Origin: an uncultured Gammaproteobacteria bacterium
GTDB taxonomy: Bacteria; Pseudomonadota; Gammaproteobacteria; Enterobacterales; Psychrobiaceae
Assembly: GCA_937139475.1 (NCBI GenBank)
Contig: CAKZQF010000047.1
Span: forward strand, 1-64,000
Length of the DNA stretch: 64,000 nucleotides
Direction: 5' to 3'
Positions 8,527 through 16,303 of the stretch are shown here, piece by piece; the first letter of the stretch is position 1, and every line of letters starts with the position of its first letter. The notes under the pieces are model-generated. The model saw nothing but the letters and a program-made list of their open reading frames with translations. It did not search any database and had not been told where the DNA came from. The position numbers were made by a program, and so were the translations under genes.

Positions 8527-9383
8527 ACCAACTGGTTAAGACTCGCTTGATCAGCAACGTGACTCGAGTTTTGATAATACTGATTGATATGCAAGGTGCG
8601 GTTACGAATCCTTTGTTGAAACTCATCATTCTGCGCTAAATCAATGCGACGATTAAAGCTATCAGATTGCACTTCGCCATCAACTCGATAGCTTTTGTCA
8701 GGGACTTTACCGCCAGCTTCAGCCATTATTTCTTGGCGGGCCTGACTAGCCATTTGCTCAGCTTTGACTGCCACACTACGATCTTGCGACGATGGCTGGG
8801 CTGGTGCTAGTGCAGCACGCTTTATCTGCTGTGCTTTTACCAACGTCGCGTGCGGATCATTTGGTACGCTAGAAGTATCGATAGAGACTTCGCCACTTAC
8901 AGCATACTTAACACCGTCCGGACCTCGCTCATAGGAGTAGCTTGGTACACCGGCATACTTTCCTCCGACTCCAGCATGCGCTTGCTCATGGGCAATAACT
9001 TCAGTATTACGTTGTTTTAGCTCGCTAATCTCTTTTAATTCTTGCTCGGTATAACGCTCATCTACCTCATCACTGGCGCGCTCTTCATCGGCTGATTGCT
9101 GCTTGCCTTGCCCTTCTTTTTCCTGATGCTCGTGTTGTTGGGCTTGTTCTACTTCTTCTTGCGCTTGATTTGCAGGCAAGTCGTAAGTTGGATTATTTGA
9201 CGGAGTAACTTGGCTAGGCTGTGCTTTTTCGCGTTCAGTTGCAACATTAGGAGCAGCATTACTCGAGGGTAATGGTGCGGCGGGGGGAATGATGGGACGA
9301 ACAGCACTGTCCCTGACAACACTATCAGTAGCAGGGTTTGTGGTAACCAAACTTACATTTGGATAATTCGTCAGAATATTCAT
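8523..9383 (-). CDS. putative metalloprotease-like protein, SprA-related family (PF12118 type)
   Basis: A 286-residue protein. Residues 1-115 are low-complexity (Pro/Ala, then Gln/Glu/His-rich). The folded part starts near 115 with QRNTEVIAHEQAHAGVGG, which contains HEQAH (His132, Glu133, His136), a zincin-type HExxH motif, then the conserved SYxYExGPDGxxYAVxGEV stretch. This matches the SprA-related family as I know it; its biochemical function has not been established to my knowledge. There is no signal peptide. It lies 24 bases after a miniature flagellar-rod-like gene on the same strand, so the two are likely cotranscribed. Confidence 0.75.
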   Translation of the reverse strand: MNILTNYPNVSLVTTNPATDSVVRDSAVRPIIPPAAPLPSSNAAPNVATEREKAQPSQVTPSNNPTYDLPANQAQEEVEQAQQHEHQEKEGQGKQQSADEERASDEVDERYTEQELKEISELKQRNTEVIAHEQAHAGVGGKYAGVPSYSYERGPDGVKYAVSGEVSIDTSSVPNDPHATLVKAQQIKRAALAPAQPSSQDRSVAVKAEQMASQARQEIMAEAGGKVPDKSYRVDGEVQSDSFNRRIDLAQNDEFQQRIRNRTLHINQYYQNSSHVADQASLNQLV

Positions 9384-9407
9384 GGTCCAGGCAAGTATTC
9401 GAGTTGT

Positions 9408-9689
9408 CTATACGCGAGTATCAATTAAGCTGCCAAGAACTTCGTCAGCCGTGGTAATTACTTTTGCTGCTGCTTTTGCATCATGTTCGGCGACACGTAA
9501 ATTCACTAATTCCTCGGTCAACGGTTTGGTTTCCTGCACTGCTTGCTCAAGCTCCACCGATGTACTACTGCTGCGCGCCTGAATGCTGTCGTTTTGCGCC
9601 TGCGCAATATTACTAGCACTTTGGGAAGCACGCTCAGTGGCAGCTTGAAAACCGGCAACACCAGAATCAAACGCAGAATTAATGTCCAT
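9408..9689 (-). CDS. miniature flagellar rod/hook-like protein (N- and C-terminal rod motifs without the middle)
   Basis: A 93-residue protein. Its C-terminus (ELVNLRVAEHDAKAAAKVI, then a TADEVLGSLID tail) closely resembles the C-terminal coiled-coil domain of flagellar axial proteins such as FlgC, FlgE and FlgG. The N-terminus (INSAFDSGVAGFQAATERA, then ASNIAQAQ) resembles their N-terminal rod motif. All surface domains between are absent. No flagellar genes are nearby. It may be a small axial-like helix-bundle protein. First gene of a pair with the SprA-like protein. Family assignment is by motif memory; function unknown. Confidence 0.7.
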   Translation of the reverse strand: MDINSAFDSGVAGFQAATERASQSASNIAQAQNDSIQARSSSTSVELEQAVQETKPLTEELVNLRVAEHDAKAAAKVITTADEVLGSLIDTRV

Positions 9690-9756
9690 AAATTGACCTT
9701 AGATAGTTACTTATCATTAGTTTAATTATTAAACAACTGAGAAAATAAATAAAGTT

Positions 9757-10533
9757 TTATTTTACATCTACGAACGTTAGTAGATGATCTAGAAATTCTT
9801 CTTTATGCGAGATAAAAGGAGCGTGTGACGCTTTATTCATAACAACTCGTTGACTTTGCGGCACAAGCTTATCAACCTTGCTGATTAGTCGTTGATTAAC
9901 CAGTGAATCAAGCCGTCCGTAGATTCGCAAAAAAGGAATATCAATATCAACTAAACGAGGACGCAAATCGATTGAATCTAATAGATCCAGGCCGATACTC
10001 AGTGCTTTTGTAGATGGCAGTGGCCGTTGCGCTAGCATCTGTTTTAATTTCATAATATCTTGTTTAGCTGATTCACTTCCCAAGGCCTGAATTGCGAGAA
10101 AGCGTTCCAACGTCTTTACAAAATCTTGTTGTAACTGCTGCTGAAACAGGCTCAACACCTCTGGTTTTATACCTGGCCAATCTTGTTCTTGGGCAAACTT
10201 TGGTGAGCTAGCAACAGTGATAAGTTTGCTAACTAATTTGGGATGGGATAATGCAGCTTGTGTTGCAACTAGCCCTCCCAAAGACCAGCCTAACCAAATC
10301 GCTGGCTTGTCAATGGCTTGTGCAATACTGTTAACCCAGTCCTGAAGATCAGCTGATACATTTAATTCATGACTCAAACCAAACCCTGGAAGATCCACCG
10401 CGTGTACTTCAAAGTGCTGGGCTAATTCAGGGGCCAGTTGCTGCCAGACAGCACTATTTAAGCCCCACCCATGAATAAGAACTAAAGCCGGTCCTTGACC
10501 AAATACTTCCACATGAACTCTTTCACTGACCAC
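9757..10533 (-). CDS. bioH: pimeloyl-[acyl-carrier protein] methyl ester esterase BioH
   Basis: A 258-residue cytosolic alpha/beta hydrolase that removes the methyl group from pimeloyl-ACP methyl ester, ending the BioC-BioH route of pimelate synthesis for biotin. Visible are the oxyanion segment LIHGWGLNSAVW, nucleophile Ser84 in GWSLGG, Asp209 in IYGRLDSLV and His237 in KASHAPF. Length matches E. coli BioH (256). The start codon is GTG 10533. It is divergent from comF with very little spacing, an arrangement shared with many gammaproteobacteria. No other bio genes are in the window. Confidence 0.92.
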   Translation of the reverse strand: MVSERVHVEVFGQGPALVLIHGWGLNSAVWQQLAPELAQHFEVHAVDLPGFGLSHELNVSADLQDWVNSIAQAIDKPAIWLGWSLGGLVATQAALSHPKLVSKLITVASSPKFAQEQDWPGIKPEVLSLFQQQLQQDFVKTLERFLAIQALGSESAKQDIMKLKQMLAQRPLPSTKALSIGLDLLDSIDLRPRLVDIDIPFLRIYGRLDSLVNQRLISKVDKLVPQSQRVVMNKASHAPFISHKEEFLDHLLTFVDVK

Positions 10534-10563
10534 AATATGTCACTCTTTTACTATACTAATACG

Positions 10564-11316
10564 ATGAAAATTCTGATCGCTAGTGTAACACTGAATGCGC
10601 TAAATTCGCTGACAATTATCGTAGAGAAGCTGCGCAACGCGCTACCACACAATTGCGTGCTGTGTGATAACCAAACTGAGCACTTTCACAATCATTTGTG
10701 CCAGATATGCCGTAATGATCTGCCGCTACCGCAATACCTTTGCCTGGGATGCGCCATCCCCCTTGTCCATCAACAACCTTTTTGCGGTCAGTGCCAAAAG
10801 AGTCCCCCACGGTATAAACTCATCACTTGCGCTGGTTATGTTGCGCCTTTAAAGCAACTGATTTCATCATTAAAATATAAAGAGAATCAGATAATAGCAC
10901 GTGAACTTGCACTGCATTTGGCAAAGCGTGTTAAGCACCTCATCGACAATAACCAGTTAGCAACGCCGCAATACCTTATTCCTGTACCCTTACATAAAAA
11001 ACGCCTACAGCAACGGGGATACAACCAAGCAGCACTAATTGCAGATGCATTGGCAAGCCATTTAAATATACCGGTTTTAGACTGTACAACACGGATTTTA
11101 AACACCACCACGCAGACCGAACTAAATGCAGCTGAACGCCGTGCCAACTTACGGGATGCCTTTAAACTGGTTGATGATATTTCTGGAAATATTGTTGCCA
11201 TAATTGATGATGTTTATACAACGGGTGCAACCATGCATGAGCTAGCTAAAACACTTGAATGTAAACATCAATTACAAATACAGTGCTGGAGTATTGTTCG
11301 TACGAACATTGAATAA
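10564..11316 (+). CDS. comF: ComF family protein (phosphoribosyltransferase-like, amidophosphoribosyltransferase homologue)
   Basis: A 250-residue protein. The N-terminus has a four-cysteine zinc-ribbon-like region (CVLC, CQIC, then CLGC and CGQC). The C-terminal phosphoribosyltransferase domain contains the PRPP loop IIDDVYTTGAT. ComF (GntX in E. coli) is linked to DNA uptake during competence and use of external DNA, but its exact reaction is unclear. The frame extends upstream into bioH; I prefer ATG 10564, since the extension would overlap the divergent bioH start and has no family support. Confidence 0.88.
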   Translation: MKILIASVTLNALNSLTIIVEKLRNALPHNCVLCDNQTEHFHNHLCQICRNDLPLPQYLCLGCAIPLVHQQPFCGQCQKSPPRYKLITCAGYVAPLKQLISSLKYKENQIIARELALHLAKRVKHLIDNNQLATPQYLIPVPLHKKRLQQRGYNQAALIADALASHLNIPVLDCTTRILNTTTQTELNAAERRANLRDAFKLVDDISGNIVAIIDDVYTTGATMHELAKTLECKHQLQIQCWSIVRTNIE

Positions 11317-11435
11317 AAGTTAAATAAATTCCCCAAGGCATTTAAATTTGCTGTCACCGCCCTCATTAAAAAGATAGAATAGACAAAAGCTGACCAAATT
11401 AGTTGGTTATTACGAGAATTATCTAGAGGCAATCC

Positions 11436-12014
11436 ATGATTTCAATTTCTGATCAAGCTCAATCGCATTTTTGTGAGCTATTAAGCAACCAGCCAGAAAA
11501 TACAGCGATCCGTGTATTTGTGGTTAACCCAGGAACTCCAAATGCTGAATGTGGTGTATCGTACTGCCCACCTGAGGCCTTTGAAGAGAGCGACAAAAAA
11601 TTTGAGTACAACGGATTTTCTGCAGTAGTCGACGAACAAAGTGTTGCCTATTTAGAAGAAGCTGAAATTGATTACGTTACAGATAAGATGGGCTCACAGC
11701 TAACTTTAAAAGCGCCTAATGCCAAAATGCGAAAAGTTAGTGATGACGCACCGCTAGTTGATCGTGTCGATTATTTCATTCAATCAGACATCAACCCTAA
11801 ACTGGCAAGCCATGGTGGCCAGGTAACATTAATGGAAATCACCGATGAAGGTATCGCGGTGCTTCAGTTTGGTGGCGGCTGTAATGGTTGTTCAATGGTT
11901 GATGTCACCTTGAAAGAAGGCATTGAGAAAGAAATGCTGGAAATCTTTGCCGGAGAACTAAGCGGCGTGAAAGATATGACAGAGCATCAATCTGGCGATC
12001 ATTCTTATTATTAG
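11436..12014 (+). CDS. nfuA: Fe-S biogenesis carrier protein NfuA
   Basis: A 192-residue protein that carries a [4Fe-4S] cluster at a dimer interface and passes it to client apoproteins, chiefly in iron or oxidative stress. An N-terminal A-type-like domain without its cysteines (residues 1-100) is joined to a C-terminal Nfu domain with Cys149 and Cys152 in GGGCNGCSM, the same positions as in E. coli. Length is normal. A TAGAGG element precedes the ATG. The gene follows comF after about 120 bases and ends in a terminator. bioH, comF and nfuA adjacency is common in gammaproteobacteria. Confidence 0.95.
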   Translation: MISISDQAQSHFCELLSNQPENTAIRVFVVNPGTPNAECGVSYCPPEAFEESDKKFEYNGFSAVVDEQSVAYLEEAEIDYVTDKMGSQLTLKAPNAKMRKVSDDAPLVDRVDYFIQSDINPKLASHGGQVTLMEITDEGIAVLQFGGGCNGCSMVDVTLKEGIEKEMLEIFAGELSGVKDMTEHQSGDHSYY

Positions 12015-12042
12015 GCTAAAAATTGCCATTTATACGATAGCG

Positions 12043-12073
12043 AAATACCCTCAGCAAAGTTTGGGGGTATTTT
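12043..12073 (+). terminator. terminator-like hairpin after nfuA
   Basis: AAATACCC pairs with GGGTATTT across a 14-base loop, followed by T residues; it ends just before the next small gene. Confidence 0.6.
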
Positions 12074-12084
12074 TATGCGGGCTG

Positions 12085-12279
12085 ATGGTATTCGTATCTG
12101 GTGTTGCATTACTTTGGTTTAACCAACAAGAAAACAGCTGGCTGGCTCAATTGGGTGTGATCGCTATTTGTTTAGCGATAGTGATTAGCGCAATCGGATG
12201 GCTCGGCCTTTTGTGTCATCGTTTAGCCCAGCTAATCAACCGTGTAGAACAAAGCCGCAACAAAGGCTCGTTCAATTAA
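12085..12279 (+). CDS. small two-helix membrane protein
   Basis: A 64-residue protein from ATG 12085 (an in-frame TTG at 12061 would extend it into the nfuA terminator). It has two hydrophobic segments (about 1-13 and 22-45) separated by a short polar NQQENSW loop, and an Arg/Asn-rich C-terminus that would be cytoplasmic. I do not recognise a family. Its location right behind the nfuA terminator means it is expressed by readthrough or its own promoter. Being a small AT-rich hydrophobic frame, it could be spurious, but sense-strand spacing and topology look gene-like. Confidence 0.5.
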   Translation: MVFVSGVALLWFNQQENSWLAQLGVIAICLAIVISAIGWLGLLCHRLAQLINRVEQSRNKGSFN

Positions 12280-12367
12280 CCTCCCGTTTTTATCCCGCTT
12301 TAAATTCATTGATTTATCATAGTTCTCTTGCGACTATTGGCTCATCTTTAGACAAGAGCACGATCAC

Positions 12368-13273
12368 ATGATAAGAAAAACTCACCTAATCATTGCCCCG
12401 TTGTTATTGGTACTCACCAGTCAAGCAAGCGCAGCAACAGTTGAGCAACCCTCATTTCCAGAATCAGAAATTCACCTATTTGAACTGTCACAACAGGACG
12501 GCGTTTACAGCCTCAAGAACGGTAAAAACATTTCCAACAACACTGGCTATGATAACCAACCTTACTTCACTGATAACGACCAAACCATCTTATTTTCATC
12601 TTCTAGAGATGGCAAACAAACAGATATTTATGAATACAATTTAGCACAGGGAAAAACCAAACAAATAACCCAAACACCTCATAGTGAGTTCTCACCAATG
12701 AGTTACGACAATAATCGCAGCATAACTTATGTTAACGAAGGGGGTATGCCGGACCAATCGGTATGGAAGCTAGAACGAAGCACACAGAAAAATAGCTGGT
12801 TACTAAATACTAAGGAGCCGATAGGATATTACGTTGCCGATGCCACATCTGGTGATGTTATTATTTGGTCTCGCTATGGCTGGAACGTTCAATACCTTAA
12901 TACCAAGCGTAACGAGATTCGATATATCACAGCGGATGCTCAGCCAATCACACCACAAAAAATTCCACACAGCCGCAAATTTAGCTTTGTACATAAACAG
13001 GGAAACCATGAAGTATGGATTAAAGCATTTGACCCAAGATCCCAAGCGATTACACCAATTGCACCTATCTATGGCAACAACCAAAATTATGCTTGGACCA
13101 AGGAGGGGAATTTACTAACGTTTGAAAAAAATAAATTGTTGGTATGGGATACAAAATCAGCAGATAAACGCTGGCGCGAAGTACAAGACCTATCCAACAA
13201 ATTCACGGGTAACTTATCAAGACTGGCGGTTAGCCGAAATGGAAAAAAGATAGCGATTGTAGAAAACAGATAG
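12368..13273 (+). CDS. exported TolB-like beta-propeller (PD40) protein
   Basis: A 301-residue protein with a clear signal peptide (residues 1-22, cleavage after ASA). The rest shows WD40-like/PD40 blades: PYFTDNDQTILFSSSRDGKQTDIY is the typical TolB-type blade and recurs in weaker form. No catalytic domain follows, so a binding or scaffold role in the periplasm is likely. Related proteins in Alteromonadales are annotated only as PD40-domain proteins. It stands alone between nfuA and the convergent aceA, sharing the terminator at 13289. Confidence 0.8.
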   Translation: MIRKTHLIIAPLLLVLTSQASAATVEQPSFPESEIHLFELSQQDGVYSLKNGKNISNNTGYDNQPYFTDNDQTILFSSSRDGKQTDIYEYNLAQGKTKQITQTPHSEFSPMSYDNNRSITYVNEGGMPDQSVWKLERSTQKNSWLLNTKEPIGYYVADATSGDVIIWSRYGWNVQYLNTKRNEIRYITADAQPITPQKIPHSRKFSFVHKQGNHEVWIKAFDPRSQAITPIAPIYGNNQNYAWTKEGNLLTFEKNKLLVWDTKSADKRWREVQDLSNKFTGNLSRLAVSRNGKKIAIVENR

Positions 13274-13288
13274 CCAATTCAAACGAAC

Positions 13289-13324
13289 AAAAAAGCCGAT
13301 GTAGTAAACTACATCGGCTTTTTA
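13289..13324. terminator. bidirectional terminator between the PD40 gene and aceA
   Basis: A perfect 12-bp stem (AAGCCGATGTAG / CTACATCGGCTT) with a TAAA loop, flanked by A-run and T-run, so it can serve both convergent genes. Confidence 0.9.
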
Positions 13325-13338
13325 TTTCAGCTATTCAA

Positions 13339-14925
13339 TTAAGAGAACTGATTCATAGTGTTATCTTTACCAGAAGCTTTTAGTGCAGCATCACCGGCGA
13401 AGTATTCTTTGTGATCATCACCCATGTCTGAACCAGCCATGTTTTGATGTTTAACACATGCGATACCTTGACGAATCTCTTTACGTTGAACACCAGCAAC
13501 ATAACCCAACATACCTTGGTCACCGAAGTATTCTTTTGCAAGATTATCAGTTGATAATGCAGCAGTGTGGTACGTAGGTAATGTGATTAGGTGATGGAAG
13601 ATACCAGCTTCTCTTGCAGCGTCTGCTTGGAAGGTACGGATTTTCTCATCGGCTTGTGTTGCAAGCTCAGTGTTATCGTAATCTACACTCATTAAGTTAG
13701 AACGGTCGTATGCTGAAACATCTTGGCCAGCTTCGCTCATTGCATCAAACACTTGTTGACGGAAGTTAAGTGTCCAGTTGAATGAAGGCGAGTTGTTGTA
13801 TACAAGCTTCGCGTTTGGCACAACTTTCTTAATCTCATCCATCATCGCGCCAATTTGACGTACATGTGGTTTTTCAGTTTCAATCCAGATTAAGTCAGCA
13901 CCGTTTTGTAGTGATGTAATACTATCTAGGATACAACGCGCTTCACCAGTACCTTGTTTGAATTGGAACAAGTTGCTTGGTAAACGCTTAGGGCGAACTA
14001 GTTTACCGTTTTGCTTAATAACAACATCACCGTTACCCACTTGGTCAGCAGATACTTCTTCACAATCTAAGAATGAGTTGTATTGGTCGCCTAAATCACC
14101 AGGTTCATTAGTAACAGCAATTTGTTTCGTTAGACCAGCACCTAACGAGTCAGTACGAGCAACGATAACACCGTTATCAACACCTAACTCAAGGAATGCG
14201 TAACGAACAGCATTAATTTTAGCTAAGAAGTCAGAATGAGGTACAGTTACTTTACCGTCTTGGTGACCACATTGCTTTTCATCTGATACTTGGTTTTCGA
14301 TTTGGATACAACAAGCACCCGCTTCAATCATTTGCTTAGCCATTAGGTAAGTTGCTTCAGCATTACCAAAACCAGCATCGATATCAGCAATAATTGGCAC
14401 GACATGCGTTACATGGTTATCAATTTTGTCTTGAATCGCTGCTTTTTCGCTCTCAGGAGCCTCGTCTAACTCTCGGAATAAACCACCAAGTTCACGCGCA
14501 TCTGCTTGACGCAGGAATGTGTATAGCTCGCCAATTAAAGAGGCAACAGATGTCTTCTCATGCATTGATTGATCAGGCAGTGGACCAAACTCAGAACGAA
14601 GTGCTGCAACCATCCAACCAGAAAGGTAAAGGTAACGACGGTCAGTATTGTTCTCAAAATGCTTCTTAATAGAAATCATTTTTTGCTGACCGATAAAGCC
14701 GTGCCAACAACCTAATGATTGTGTGTACTTAGACGTATCGTTATCGTAGTTTTCCATATCCTTGCGCATAATATCTGCAGTGTAGCGAGCAATATCTAAA
14801 CCATTTTTAAAACGGTTTTGTAGTCTCATACGTGCTACTGACTCAGGATTAATTGCGCTCCACGCATTACCTTGTTGTTGACATGTTGTTGCAACGTTAT
14901 CGATTTCTGTTCTGTAATTAGACAT
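13339..14925 (-). CDS. aceA: isocitrate lyase (long-form AceA)
   Basis: A 528-residue enzyme cleaving isocitrate to glyoxylate and succinate, the first step of the glyoxylate shunt. The active-site loop is EKQCGH with Cys219 (E. coli has KKCGH); the KQCGH form and the longer chain are typical of the Colwellia/Pseudomonas/Acinetobacter subgroup. Other signatures are IADIDAGFGNAEATYLMAKQ, VARTDSLGA and SPSFNW. Start is ATG 14925 (MSNYRTEIDN) with AAGGAT upstream; the frame is open 30 codons further but without support. Divergent from a LysR regulator across 365 bases, suggesting control by it. Malate synthase is not in the window. Confidence 0.96.
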   Translation of the reverse strand: MSNYRTEIDNVATTCQQQGNAWSAINPESVARMRLQNRFKNGLDIARYTADIMRKDMENYDNDTSKYTQSLGCWHGFIGQQKMISIKKHFENNTDRRYLYLSGWMVAALRSEFGPLPDQSMHEKTSVASLIGELYTFLRQADARELGGLFRELDEAPESEKAAIQDKIDNHVTHVVPIIADIDAGFGNAEATYLMAKQMIEAGACCIQIENQVSDEKQCGHQDGKVTVPHSDFLAKINAVRYAFLELGVDNGVIVARTDSLGAGLTKQIAVTNEPGDLGDQYNSFLDCEEVSADQVGNGDVVIKQNGKLVRPKRLPSNLFQFKQGTGEARCILDSITSLQNGADLIWIETEKPHVRQIGAMMDEIKKVVPNAKLVYNNSPSFNWTLNFRQQVFDAMSEAGQDVSAYDRSNLMSVDYDNTELATQADEKIRTFQADAAREAGIFHHLITLPTYHTAALSTDNLAKEYFGDQGMLGYVAGVQRKEIRQGIACVKHQNMAGSDMGDDHKEYFAGDAALKASGKDNTMNQFS

Positions 14926-15290
14926 AGCAATAATCCTTAACTTAATGGTGTGTTTCAATTTTATAAAACAGCGTTGTGCTGTGAACGAGAAAAATAATAT
15001 CCCGCGCGCAACCATAACGCCAGTGTATAATTATTATTATCGACATTCACAATATTTATATGACAACAATTCAGTTACATATTAAAACGAAGGTAGACCT
15101 TAGTCGAAAATAAAAAAACCGTCGTCACACCAACGTATAAGGTTAATTACGTAATAAAATTTCAGTTTTTTAGGCCCATTGCTGCTTTTTTATGTAATAA
15201 AAACAAAATTTAAACGCCAGTTTAATTTATTACTTGCCGAACGCACGTAAATTCATGTAAATTATAGCTTTTGGCAATGGTATTACGCAG
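14926..15290. promoter_or_regulatory. divergent control region between aceA and the LysR gene
   Basis: A 365-base gene-free AT-rich stretch. It holds a perfect palindrome ATTACGTAAT (15146-15155), a related GTAATAAAA downstream, and a direct repeat GTAAATT at 15247-15253 and 15257-15263 (10-base period, one helical turn), 28 bases before the LysR start. These are plausible LysR-type operator elements, with the proximal pair suited to autoregulation. No promoter hexamers could be assigned with confidence. Confidence 0.5.
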
Positions 15291-16226
15291 ATGAATATAA
15301 ACAAAATTGACCTAAACCTATTGATTTACTTTGATGTTTTGCTGCGTGAGAAAAATGTTACTCGAGCAGCGAACCAACTTAATATTACTCAGCCAGCAAT
15401 GAGCAATGGCTTAAAGAGGTTGCGTAATCTATTTAATGACCCAATTTTAGTTCGCACCTCAAATGGTATGGCGCCAACAGAGCGCGCTCAAGCTCTTGCC
15501 CCTACCATTAGGAAGATATTATTAGAATTGGAAGAAGCCCTACAGGGCGAAGACAATTTTAACCCTGCTACCTCTGATCGCGTCTTTCGCTTGATGGCAA
15601 GCGATTATGCCGCATCGACCATGGTACCCAACTTATTAAGCAATATAGGTAAAATAGCGCCACATATTAGCATTGATATTATGACCCCCAGTGACATCAA
15701 CTTTCATGATGTTGAAGCGGGTAAAGTCGACATGGCAATCAATCGCTTTGAGGAACTACCACAATCTTTTCACCAAAAAACCCTATGGCATGACTCATTT
15801 ACCTGCCTAATGGCATCAGATAGTCCTTTGGTTAACCGATTTGGGCTACAAAGTTACCTGCGCGCCAAACACATATGGGTATCTAAAACCGGTTTCGGGG
15901 TTGGAGTGGGTATGGATCCTAAAGATGTTCAAAAGCTCGGCTGGGTTGACGAGGCTCTGGCACGCATTGGTGAAAAGCGGACAATTAAAGTCTTCACCCG
16001 TAATTATAATGTCGCGATGCAATTAGCGCTTCAAGATCAACTAATAGCAACACTGCCAAGCAAGGCAGCTGCTCGCTTTAATGACGATCCGGCATTTACC
16101 AATATGCCACCACCATTTGATATTCCTGAAATCGAATTGAAAATGATCTGGTCACCACTACTACATCATGATGCCAGCCATATCTGGTTTAGACAGAAGG
16201 TGTTAGAAGCCGCACAAAGTTGTTAA
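15291..16226 (+). CDS. LysR-family transcriptional regulator, probable regulator of aceA
   Basis: A 311-residue LysR protein. The N-terminal winged HTH (about residues 9-66: LLREKNVTRAANQLNITQPA then SNGLKRLR) is followed by a periplasmic-binding-like effector domain (about 95-305). It belongs to the NodD/LeuO-like branch by its MNINKIDLNLLIYFDVLL opening. Divergence from aceA over a long shared upstream region suggests it controls the glyoxylate shunt and itself; the ligand is unknown. No strong Shine-Dalgarno precedes the ATG. It ends in a strong terminator. Confidence 0.9.
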   Translation: MNINKIDLNLLIYFDVLLREKNVTRAANQLNITQPAMSNGLKRLRNLFNDPILVRTSNGMAPTERAQALAPTIRKILLELEEALQGEDNFNPATSDRVFRLMASDYAASTMVPNLLSNIGKIAPHISIDIMTPSDINFHDVEAGKVDMAINRFEELPQSFHQKTLWHDSFTCLMASDSPLVNRFGLQSYLRAKHIWVSKTGFGVGVGMDPKDVQKLGWVDEALARIGEKRTIKVFTRNYNVAMQLALQDQLIATLPSKAAARFNDDPAFTNMPPPFDIPEIELKMIWSPLLHHDASHIWFRQKVLEAAQSC

Positions 16227-16251
16227 CGTAAGAGCTTTTATTGATGAAATA

Positions 16252-16279
16252 AAAATCGCGCCCTACGGCGCGATTTTTT
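16252..16279. terminator. bidirectional terminator between the LysR gene and the TonB receptor
   Basis: Perfect 9-bp stem AATCGCGCC / GGCGCGATT with CTAC loop, T-run on one side and A-run on the other; serves both convergent genes. Confidence 0.9.
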
Positions 16280-16303
16280 TATTACTGTATAAGCGGGCTA
16301 AAC

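Noticed and set aside
9382..9725. Plus-strand ORFs over the miniature rod-like gene
   Set aside because: Overlap a minus-strand gene with recognisable motifs; Cys/Ser-rich shadow composition.
13958..14203. Plus-strand ORFs antisense to aceA
   Set aside because: Shadow frames of a highly conserved enzyme gene; no independent support.
14926..15015. 30-codon N-terminal extension of isocitrate lyase
   Set aside because: Not matched in the family; a ribosome-binding site stands before the internal ATG at 14925.
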